Below are positions 17,820 to 23,922 of a DNA stretch of 23,922 nucleotides, one piece after another. The notes below the pieces were generated by a model that did no database searches, was not told the origin of the DNA, and worked only from the letters and a program-made list of their open reading frames with translations. The stretch spans positions 1 to 23,922 of the forward strand of contig CAMLQG010000053.1 of NCBI GenBank assembly GCA_946482075.1, written 5' to 3'. The first letter of the stretch is position 1. Every line of letters begins with the position of its first letter. Origin of the DNA: an uncultured Erythrobacteraceae bacterium. Its GTDB lineage: Bacteria > Pseudomonadota > Alphaproteobacteria > Sphingomonadales > Sphingomonadaceae. The position numbers were made by a program, and so were the translations under genes.

Positions 17820-20564
17820 ATGATTGGACGGGATATGTGCGCCACAGGCAAGAATTTCGGAGCCTTTCCCTTTGCGGCACTGCTGCTGGGCGGCACCATC
17901 CTCTCTGGAACGCCCACCGCCGCTTTTGCGCAAGACACGCCCGCCGCACCGGTGCCCGCCGCCGCGCCTGCGCCGACTACCGAAACTGCCGCAGCACCGG
18001 CTCCGATGATCACGACCATCTCGTCGATCACCGTCGTGGGCTCGCAGCGTCTCGAGCCCGAGACGATCCTCAGCTACATCCAGCTCCGCGCCGGCCAGCC
18101 CTATACCGAAGCTGCCGCCGACCAGGCGCTGAAGGATCTCTACGCCACCGAACTCTTCGCCGATGTGCGCGTGCTGAACAATGGCGGCAACGTCGTGATC
18201 GAGGTGAAAGAAAACCCGGTCATCAACCGTATCGTGCTCGAAGGGAACAAGACCCTCAAGGACGACAAGATCCTGCCCGAAATCAAGCTGGCCGCGCGGC
18301 AGATCTTCACGCGTTCCAAGGTTCGCGCAGACGTTGCCCGCATCATCGAGCTCTACAAGCGCAAGGGCCGGTTCGCCGCCAAGGTCGAGCCGAAGATGGT
18401 CACGCTGGACCAGAACCGCGTCGATATCGTGTTCGAAATCAGCGAGGGTCCGAAATCCAAGGTCCGCCAGATCAACATCATCGGCAACGAGAAGTTCGGC
18501 GATGGCGAACTGCGCGGCGAGATGGTGACCAAGCAGGCGCGCTTCTTCCGCCTGTTCAGCTCCAACACCAGCTACGATCCCGATCGTCTCGCCTTCGACC
18601 AGCAGAAGCTCCGTCAGTTCTACCTGACGGAAGGCTATGCCGATTTCCGCGTCGTTTCCGCCGTGGCGGAACTGACGCCGGACAAGAAGGACTTCATCAT
18701 CACCTATGTGGTGGAAGAAGGCGACCGGTACAAATTCGGCGATGTGCAGGTCGAAAGCCAGCTGCGCGATTTCGACGGCTCGCTGCTGACCAAGCGGCTG
18801 CCGATGAAGAAGGGCGATTGGTACAACGCCAAGATGGTCGAAGACACGGTGGAGCAGCTGACCGAATCCGCCGGTACGCTTGGCTACGCCTTCGCCGACG
18901 TCCGCCCGCGGTTCGACCGCAACAAGGACGATCTCACGATGGGGATCAACTTCGCGGTCGCGGAGGCTCCTCGCGTCTATGTCGAAGCGGTCAACATCAA
19001 CGGCAACACGCTGACGCAGGACAAGGTCATCCGTCGCGAATTCCGCATCGCGGAAGGCGATGCGTTCGACTCGCTGAAGGTTAAGCGCTCCACCAACCGC
19101 ATCAAGTCGCTGGGCTACTTCCAGGAAAACTTCGAGATCGACCAGCAGCAGGGCAGCGCGCCCGACCGCATCATCCTCGAAGCGAACGTCCAGGAAAAGC
19201 CGACCGGCGAATTGCAGCTCTCCGCCGGCTTCTCCAGCCTCGAAAGCTTCATTCTCCAGGCGTCCATCCAACAGCGCAACTTCCGCGGCCGCGGCCAGAC
19301 GGTGGGCTTGAGCGTCGATTATTCCCGCTACACGCGCTCCGTGCAGGCCAGCTTCACCGAACCCTATCTGTTCGACAAGAACATCTCGCTCGGCGTCGAC
19401 ATCTATCGCCGCGACCTGAACAGCTTCAACTTCCTCAACCGCGATCGCCGCACGACCTTCGAACGTACCACGACCGGTTTCTCGGTCCGCGCCGGCGTGC
19501 CGGTCAGCGAATATATCACGGCGATCGCGCGCTACACGTTCAACTATGATGAGGTCGGTCTTGCCAACCGGTTCTTCACCATCAACGAGGACGGTACGCG
19601 CACCTGTAATGATCTGCTCGCGGGCCGCTACCTCTGCGACGCGCTGGGCAACCGCATCAGCTCGATGGTTGGCACCTCGCTGATCTATGACACGCGCGAC
19701 AGCCGCGTCCGTCCGACGCGCGGCCATTCCGCGACGGTCAGCCTCGATTTTTCGGGTGTGGGCGGCGACACAAAGTTCGCTCGTATCCGCGCCGACGCGT
19801 CCAAATATTTCCCGCTTGGTGGTGGCTTCATCTTCTCGATCAGCGGCGAAGGCGGCTTCATCAAATCGTTGGAAAACCGCACCGGCGAAGGCGTGGACGA
19901 CTTGCGCATCACCGATCGCTTCTTCCTGGGCGAACCGCAGATCCGCGGCTTCGACATTCGCGGCATCGGCCCGCGGGTGGTACGCAAGCCGCTTATCGAT
20001 CTCGATGGTGAGGGCGATGGAACGGAAATCGGTCCAAACCCCAGCCGGCGTAGTTGGACGGACGATGCATTGGGTGGTCGTGCGTACTATCTCGCGCGCG
20101 CGGAGCTCGAGATTCCGCTCGGCTCGGGCGCTCGCGAAATGGGGCTGCGTCCCTCGATCTTCGTGGATGCTGGTGCTGTCTGGGGTTTAAAGCATCCCAA
20201 ACTCAATACCGAAAACGGCATCGATACATATCCGGACGGCACTTTCATCCCGACCCGTGACGACGATGGCAAGCAGCTTTACACGCAGATCGACGAGAAG
20301 GACGCCAGCGGAAACGCGACCAAGACTTCGACCACGACCAATCCGAATGGTCCCTTCGGTCCGAACACCGCCCAGGGCGTGACTATTCCGTCGTTTATTG
20401 AAGAATTCTTGGGGAACACTCCGAAGCCGCGTGTTTCCATCGGTATCGGCGTCAATTGGAACTCGCCGTTCGGGCCTCTGCGCATCGATTTCGCCAAGGC
20501 CCTCCTTAAGGAGAAAGGGGACGATACGAAGCCCTTCTCGTTCAACGTAGGAACCCAATTCTGA
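17820..20564 (+). CDS. bamA: Outer membrane protein assembly factor BamA
   Basis: BamA is the essential outer-membrane beta-barrel that inserts other barrel proteins. From ATG 17820 the product is 914 residues: a signal peptide ending near TAAFA|QD (37/38), a Pro/Ala-rich linker, five POTRA repeats (about 64-490) and the C-terminal 16-strand barrel. The loop-6 motif IRGF lies at 708-711, a conservative variant of VRGF, and the chain ends in Phe as the beta-signal requires. Two cysteines (TCNDLLAGRYLCD) in a predicted extracellular loop could form a disulfide. The start is uncertain: ATG 17835 is equally plausible. Upstream is a 155-bp gap after rseP with no convincing promoter; skp follows with a one-base overlap. 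Confidence 0.96.
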   Translation: MIGRDMCATGKNFGAFPFAALLLGGTILSGTPTAAFAQDTPAAPVPAAAPAPTTETAAAPAPMITTISSITVVGSQRLEPETILSYIQLRAGQPYTEAAADQALKDLYATELFADVRVLNNGGNVVIEVKENPVINRIVLEGNKTLKDDKILPEIKLAARQIFTRSKVRADVARIIELYKRKGRFAAKVEPKMVTLDQNRVDIVFEISEGPKSKVRQINIIGNEKFGDGELRGEMVTKQARFFRLFSSNTSYDPDRLAFDQQKLRQFYLTEGYADFRVVSAVAELTPDKKDFIITYVVEEGDRYKFGDVQVESQLRDFDGSLLTKRLPMKKGDWYNAKMVEDTVEQLTESAGTLGYAFADVRPRFDRNKDDLTMGINFAVAEAPRVYVEAVNINGNTLTQDKVIRREFRIAEGDAFDSLKVKRSTNRIKSLGYFQENFEIDQQQGSAPDRIILEANVQEKPTGELQLSAGFSSLESFILQASIQQRNFRGRGQTVGLSVDYSRYTRSVQASFTEPYLFDKNISLGVDIYRRDLNSFNFLNRDRRTTFERTTTGFSVRAGVPVSEYITAIARYTFNYDEVGLANRFFTINEDGTRTCNDLLAGRYLCDALGNRISSMVGTSLIYDTRDSRVRPTRGHSATVSLDFSGVGGDTKFARIRADASKYFPLGGGFIFSISGEGGFIKSLENRTGEGVDDLRITDRFFLGEPQIRGFDIRGIGPRVVRKPLIDLDGEGDGTEIGPNPSRRSWTDDALGGRAYYLARAELEIPLGSGAREMGLRPSIFVDAGAVWGLKHPKLNTENGIDTYPDGTFIPTRDDDGKQLYTQIDEKDASGNATKTSTTTNPNGPFGPNTAQGVTIPSFIEEFLGNTPKPRVSIGIGVNWNSPFGPLRIDFAKALLKEKGDDTKPFSFNVGTQF

Positions 20565-21253
20565 TGAAGACTATTCTCAAGCCTCTGCTTGCCGCCGGCC
20601 TCATGCTGTCCGCGGCACCTCTCGCCACTGCCCCCGCTGCCGCTCAGGCCGTGAAGGGGATCGGTGTCGTCGATTACAATGCCGTGATTGCCAGTTCCTC
20701 GGCCTACAAGACGGCCGAGACGCAGCGTCCTGTCACTTACAAGGCGCAGCTCGATCAGGCCGAAGCGCGCAAGAAGGCGATCGAAGCCCAGCTCAAGCCG
20801 CTGGTCGACAAGTTCCAGGCCGACCGCAAGGCAGCCGCTCCGAACCAGGCCGCGCTGCAGACGCAGTATGAGCAGATCCAGCGTATCGAGGAATCCGGCC
20901 GCCAGGAAATCCAGAAGATCCTGATGCCGTACGGTCTCTCGCAAGCCTATGTTGGCGAACAGATCAGCGACAAGATCGACCAGGCCGTGAAACAGGCGAT
21001 GACGAAGCAGAAGATCGGCATCGTACTGCGCAGCCCGGACGCGGTGATCGCGGCGGATAACGCCTATTATCTCAACGATGCCGTGCGTGCCGAACTCGAC
21101 GCGCTGCTTCCCAGCGCGCAGCTCGTTCCGCCCAATGGCTGGGTGCCGCGCGAATATCGCGAGCAGATGGAACAGGCCGCTGCCCAGCAGGGTGGCGGAA
21201 CCGCCCCGGCGCAGCCTGCCGCACCGGCCGGTCCGCAGCCGACCGGGCGTTAA
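20564..21253 (+). CDS. skp: OmpH/Skp-family periplasmic chaperone
   Basis: Skp-type proteins hold unfolded outer-membrane proteins in the periplasm for delivery to BamA. The 229-residue protein has a signal peptide (cleavage likely after AAAQA, about 29), the entry strand [17 protein letters not shown], and a Gln/Lys/Ala-rich helical arm typical of the trimeric tentacles (about 55-130). A second core segment [25 protein letters not shown] follows, then a Pro/Ala/Gln-rich tail. It is longer than E. coli Skp (161), mostly at the C-terminus. The ATG shares a base with the bamA stop, so chaperone and insertase are translationally coupled. Confidence 0.88.
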   Translation: MKTILKPLLAAGLMLSAAPLATAPAAAQAVKGIGVVDYNAVIASSSAYKTAETQRPVTYKAQLDQAEARKKAIEAQLKPLVDKFQADRKAAAPNQAALQTQYEQIQRIEESGRQEIQKILMPYGLSQAYVGEQISDKIDQAVKQAMTKQKIGIVLRSPDAVIAADNAYYLNDAVRAELDALLPSAQLVPPNGWVPREYREQMEQAAAQQGGGTAPAQPAAPAGPQPTGR

Positions 21254-21300
21254 GGCGAAGATTCGATAATAAGCCGAGAAAGAAGGTCGGGGGCGGCGTG

Positions 21301-21777
21301 ATGAGCGATATTGGGGCGACGGTCGTCGCCTATGACATACAGAAGATACTCAACGCGCTGCCGCACCGATATCCGCTGCTGCTCGTCGATCGGGTGCAGT
21401 CGCTGACGATCGGCGAGGAAATCCATGCGATCAAGGCGGTCAGCTTCAACGAGCAGTTCTTCCAGGGCCATTTCCCCGGGAGGCCGATCATGCCCGGCGT
21501 CCTCATCATCGAGGCGCTGGCGCAGTCGGCCGCGATCCTGGCGATTGAGACGCTGGAATTGGCCGGGACCGGCAAGCTCGTCTATTTCATGGCGATCGAC
21601 GAGGCGAAGTTCCGCAATCCCGTGGAACCGGGTTGCCTGCTCGATCTCCATGTCGGTTTCATCCAGAAGCGGGCGCGCGTCTGCAAGTTCTGGGGCAAGG
21701 CCATGATCGGCGACAAGGTGGCCTGCGAAGTGCAGTTTACCGCGATGGTGGCCGATCCGCCTGCGGAAGCGGCCTAG
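21301..21777 (+). CDS. fabZ: 3-hydroxyacyl-[acyl-carrier-protein] dehydratase FabZ
   Basis: FabZ removes water from 3-hydroxyacyl-ACP in each round of fatty acid elongation. The 158-residue hot-dog-fold protein has [13 protein letters not shown] (20-32) and the active-site loop [20 protein letters not shown], with catalytic H57 and E71 spaced 14 apart as in other FabZ enzymes. The expected [12 protein letters not shown] follows. ATG 21301 is preceded by an in-frame GTG at 21298 that could also initiate. It sits 47 bp after skp. In most Gram-negatives lpxD precedes and lpxA follows fabZ; both are absent here. Confidence 0.95.
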   Translation: MSDIGATVVAYDIQKILNALPHRYPLLLVDRVQSLTIGEEIHAIKAVSFNEQFFQGHFPGRPIMPGVLIIEALAQSAAILAIETLELAGTGKLVYFMAIDEAKFRNPVEPGCLLDLHVGFIQKRARVCKFWGKAMIGDKVACEVQFTAMVADPPAEAA

Positions 21778-21785
21778 AATTTCCT

Positions 21786-21876
21786 TCATCGCGAGGGCAG
21801 CAAGGCCCGTGGCGATCCAGAACCGGATGTGATTGCCCTGGATTGCCGCGCGGCCTGCGGCCGCTCGCAATGACGA
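21786..21876. repeat. Palindromic intergenic repeat (REP/MITE-like)
   Basis: Two arms of about 35-39 nt form an imperfect inverted repeat. The left arm (21786-21820) begins TCATCGCGAGGGCAGCAAGG and ends GGCGATCCAG. The reverse complement of the right arm (21838-21876) begins TCGTCATTGCGAGCGGCCGC and ends GGCAATCCAG. The pattern TCATTGCGAG...GCAATCCAG is a known style of dispersed palindromic element in alphaproteobacteria (recall, not a search). It lies in the 237-bp fabZ-rpmE gap and could fold into a long stem that ends fabZ transcription. Confidence 0.6.
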
Positions 21877-21924
21877 GTAAAGGCAAGGCGAAGGGGAATT
21901 CAAACTGCCGACCCACCCAAGCCC

Positions 21925-21951
21925 TTGCATTCCGGCGCGTTCGCCTATAGG
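21925..21951 (+). promoter_or_regulatory. Possible rpmE promoter
   Basis: TTGCAT (21925-21930) and TATAGG (21946-21951) are 15 nt apart, slightly short for a sigma-70 promoter. It lies 64 bp before the rpmE ATG and downstream of the palindromic repeat, so rpmE probably has its own promoter near here. Confidence 0.3.
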
Positions 21952-22014
21952 GGCGCGCCTTCTCTTTTATCCGATAGGCCGGTCGGAACCGGTCACGCTG
22001 ACGGAGTTTGAGCC

Positions 22015-22242
22015 ATGAAGGCCGATACGCATCCCGATTACCACATGATCAAGGTCCAGATGACCGACGGCACCGTGTTCGAAACGCGCTCCACCTGGGG
22101 CAGCGAAGGCGACACGATGACGCTTGAAATCGATCCTCTCAGCCATCCGGCCTGGACGGGTGCGCAGCGCATGTTGAATGAAGGCGGCCAGGTTGCCCGC
22201 TTCAACAAGCGCTTCGGCGGCCTTACTCTCAAGAAGGGCTGA
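22015..22242 (+). CDS. rpmE: 50S ribosomal protein L31 (zinc-free type)
   Basis: L31 is a small protein of the large ribosomal subunit that forms a bridge to the 30S. The 75-residue product has the opening [19 protein letters not shown], the middle STWGSEG...[13 protein letters not shown], and the conserved RFNKRFGGL. None of the four zinc-binding cysteines of the C+ form is present, so this is the zinc-independent (C-) type usual in alphaproteobacteria. ATG 22015 follows GACGGAG with seven bases between. A strong terminator comes 21 bp after the stop, so it is a single-gene unit. Confidence 0.95.
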   Translation: MKADTHPDYHMIKVQMTDGTVFETRSTWGSEGDTMTLEIDPLSHPAWTGAQRMLNEGGQVARFNKRFGGLTLKKG

Positions 22243-22263
22243 TCGAGCCTCATCGGTCAACGC

Positions 22264-22291
22264 AAGGGCGGTCCGATGGGCCGCCCTTTTC
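22264..22291 (+). terminator. Intrinsic terminator of rpmE
   Basis: AAGGGCGGTCC (22264-22274) pairs with GGGCCGCCCTT (22278-22288), eleven pairs with one T-G wobble, and is followed by further T residues. It is one of the clearest terminators in the window. Confidence 0.8.
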
Positions 22292-22425
22292 GTATGCGCC
22301 TCGGGGGTAGCCGCTTTTCGTCGCCGCTCTGATCGCGTGGCGCAATTTTCCCTTTCCAAACCCCCCGCGCTATGCAAGAGGCTCGCCCCCGCACGATGCT
22401 CGTTTTTCGGCATCTGCGGCGATGT

Positions 22426-22503
22426 GGCGACCGTAGCTCAGTTGGTTAGAGCGCCGGTTTGTGGTACCGGAGGTCGGGGGTTCGAGACCCCTCGGTCGCC
22501 CCA
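22426..22503 (+). tRNA. tRNA-His (anticodon GTG)
   Basis: The cloverleaf has the His-specific eight-pair acceptor: GGCGACCG (22426-22433) with CGGTCGCC (22493-22500), where the first G is the extra G-1 opposite C73. CCA is encoded at 22501-22503. Anticodon GTG is at 22461-22463 in GGTTTGTGGTACC, and the T-arm has GGGGGTTCGAGACCCC. It ends 38 bp before the dehydrogenase gene. Confidence 0.97.
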
Positions 22504-22541
22504 TTTCTTTCCGCTTTTCCGAATATCCGGGCAGGAGCGAG

Positions 22542-23609
22542 ATGATGGTCGCGTTCTGGACGGAACCCGATTTCGACGATCACGAATGTGTCCAGCTCGT
22601 GCGCGATCGCGCGTCGGGCCTGACTGCGATCATCGCGATCCATTCCACCCATCTGGGCCCCGGCGCGGGCGGTGCTCGGTTCTGGCATTATGCCGAGCCC
22701 GAGCTTGCCATGCGTGACGCGCTGCGCCTGTCGCGCGGAATGAGCTACAAGAACGCCATGGCCGGGCTGCCCGCCGGCGGTGGGAAAGCGGTGATCCTCG
22801 CTGACAGCGACCGCCGCAAGAGCCCCGAACTGCTGGCTGCTCTCGGCGATGCGATCGAAGCGCTGGGCGGGCGCTATATCACCGCGGAGGATGTCGGCAT
22901 GACCGAAGCCGACATGGCGGTGATCGCCACGCGGACGAGCCATGTGGTCGGCCTTCCTGTCGCGCAAGGGCAGGCGGGCGGCGATCCGGGGCCGTTCACG
23001 GCGGATGGCGTGTTCCTGGGCATCAAGGCGGCCGTCGCGCACAAGCTCGGCAAGGACAGCGTGGCAGGCGTGCATGTGGCCATCCAGGGCGTCGGCAGTG
23101 TCGGTGGCGGCGTGGCGCGGCGGTTGGCGCGGGAAGGCGCGCGGCTGACGCTGGCGGATGTCGACGCGGCGAGAGCGGCATCGCTTGCTGCGGAGCTCGG
23201 CGTGGAACGGGTCGAGGCGGCCGAGATCATGGGTATCGCCTGCGACGTGTTCAGCCCGAATGCTCTCGGCGCGATCCTGGACGCGGGCGGGATCGCGCGG
23301 CTGAACGCACCGATCGTGGCGGGCGGGGCGAACAACCAGCTCGCTCGGCCGGAGCATGGCGCCGCGCTGGCTGCCCGAGGCATCCTCTACGCGCCGGATT
23401 ATGTCATCAATGCGGGTGGTATCATCAATGTGATGGTCGAACATCTCGGCCGGCGCGAAGGCGCGGCGCGGCAAGTTGATGAAGTGCACGCGCGAGTTTC
23501 CGAAATTCCTTCCAGATTGGAGATGATTTGGCGGGAAAGCGACGCCAGCGGGGACTCGTCCGACGTGGTGGCCGACCGTATGGCGCGAAGGCTGATCGGC
23601 CGGGGATAA
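22542..23609 (+). CDS. Leucine/phenylalanine-type NAD-dependent amino-acid dehydrogenase
   Basis: This belongs to the Glu/Leu/Phe/Val dehydrogenase family: reversible oxidative deamination of an amino acid to its 2-oxo acid with NAD+. The 355-residue protein has the length and motifs of the Leu/Val/Phe branch. These include HLGPGAGGARFWHY (37-50), substrate lysine K70 in MSYKNAMAGL, and catalytic lysine K82 in GLPAGGGKAVIL. ITAEDVGM, a Rossmann motif GVGSVGGGVARRLA, and VAGGANNQL followed by YAPDYVINAGGIINV come after. ATG 22542 follows AGGAGCGAG; a second ATG at 22545 would lose one residue. Substrate preference among Leu, Val and Phe cannot be decided from sequence. Lack of a terminator after tRNA-His suggests possible read-through from the tRNA promoter. 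Confidence 0.9.
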   Translation: MMVAFWTEPDFDDHECVQLVRDRASGLTAIIAIHSTHLGPGAGGARFWHYAEPELAMRDALRLSRGMSYKNAMAGLPAGGGKAVILADSDRRKSPELLAALGDAIEALGGRYITAEDVGMTEADMAVIATRTSHVVGLPVAQGQAGGDPGPFTADGVFLGIKAAVAHKLGKDSVAGVHVAIQGVGSVGGGVARRLAREGARLTLADVDAARAASLAAELGVERVEAAEIMGIACDVFSPNALGAILDAGGIARLNAPIVAGGANNQLARPEHGAALAARGILYAPDYVINAGGIINVMVEHLGRREGAARQVDEVHARVSEIPSRLEMIWRESDASGDSSDVVADRMARRLIGRG

Positions 23610-23686
23610 GCCCTTGCCGAGCGCCCCGCCGCCTGCGAAAGAGCGCTCCGAAAAATCAGGATTCTCGCCAGGATTTCCTCCGGCTC

Positions 23687-23922
23687 ATGCATGGTTTCGC
23701 CAATCCCGCCCGTTTCCTGCGCCTCGCCCGCTGGCTGACCCCGCTGCTGGTCGTGAGCGGGCTTGCGCTCGGCTTGGGCGCACTGGCCTGGGGCTTCATC
23801 ATGGTCCCGCCCGACCGGCTGATGGGCGAGACGGTGCGCATCCTCTTCATCCATGTGCCTTCCGCCTGGCTCGGCATGGGCGGCTGGACGACGATCGCGA
23901 TCGCGAGCCTCGCCGAACTGGT
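23687..23922 (+). CDS. ccmC: Cytochrome c biogenesis heme exporter protein CcmC, 3'-truncated
   Basis: CcmC is the inner-membrane protein that presents heme to CcmE in cytochrome c maturation system I. The visible 78 residues begin MHGFANPARFLRLARWLTP, followed by a first membrane helix, VPPDRLMGETVRILFIHVPSAWLGMGGW and the start of the second helix. The spacing of the periplasmic segment and HVPSAW match CcmC. The diagnostic tryptophan-rich WGxWWxWD motif would lie beyond the window end. ATG 23687 has only a distant AGGA. ATG 23691 is in another frame. CcmD and CcmE would be expected next. Confidence 0.88.
   Translation, partial: MHGFANPARFLRLARWLTPLLVVSGLALGLGALAWGFIMVPPDRLMGETVRILFIHVPSAWLGMGGWTTIAIASLAEL

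Noticed and set aside
17724..19727. 667-codon open frame antisense to bamA
   Set aside because: It is an artefact of GC-rich codon use in bamA; the translation is low-complexity (many Val, Asp, Glu, Arg runs), shows no family motif, and bamA itself is unmistakable.

Overview
The window is a high-GC chromosomal segment from an alphaproteobacterium, most likely a member of the Sphingomonadales (Novosphingobium/Sphingobium/Erythrobacter-like). The reasons are the protein sequences themselves, the order rpsB-tsf-pyrH-frr-uppS-cdsA-dxr-rseP-bamA-skp-fabZ, and the absence of the lpxD/lpxA/lpxB genes that normally flank fabZ, which fits a group that replaces lipid A with glycosphingolipids. Nearly everything is core housekeeping. 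I see no phage, insertion sequence, CRISPR array, toxin-antitoxin or defence locus.

Layout. 1-1740: 3' part of dnaX followed by a translationally coupled YbaB/EbfC nucleoid protein. 1741-2127: a 387-bp gap with an inverted repeat and an AT-rich promoter-like patch. 2128-5034: lon protease, terminator, then HU protein with its own promoter and terminator. 5250-6919 (minus strand): rlmB followed by a lipoprotein of unknown function. 7070-7155: tRNA-Tyr. 7188-8291 (minus strand): a PAP2-type multipass membrane enzyme. 8569-10115: psd-pssA, the phosphatidylethanolamine branch. 10072-10329 (minus strand): a small single-pass membrane protein. 10330-10701: a 372-bp regulatory gap with an SOS-box match and paired DnaA-box-like sites. 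10702-12488: rpsB-tsf. 12655-17664: pyrH-frr-uppS-cdsA-dxr-rseP, tightly packed with overlaps or gaps of at most 4 nt. 17820-21777: bamA-skp-fabZ. 21786-21876: a palindromic intergenic repeat. 22015-22242: rpmE. 22426-22503: tRNA-His. 22542-23609: a leucine/phenylalanine-type amino-acid dehydrogenase. 23687-end: start of ccmC.

How the genes fit together. The central block links translation (S2, EF-Ts, ribosome recycling factor), UMP kinase, isoprenoid supply (Dxr, UppS) and CDP-diacylglycerol synthesis (CdsA) to outer-membrane assembly (RseP, BamA, Skp). CdsA makes the CDP-diacylglycerol that PssA, a few kb upstream, converts to phosphatidylserine, which Psd decarboxylates. The PAP2-type protein beside psd may act on lipid headgroups. 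lon, rseP and the BamA/Skp pair are protein- and envelope-quality functions.

The region most worth a second look is 10330-10480. It has a perfect match to the alphaproteobacterial LexA site (GTTC-N7-GTTC), a TTATCCACA DnaA box with an inverted near-copy, and a small divergent membrane-protein gene that these sites could control. The resemblance to SOS-controlled membrane division inhibitors is a hypothesis only.
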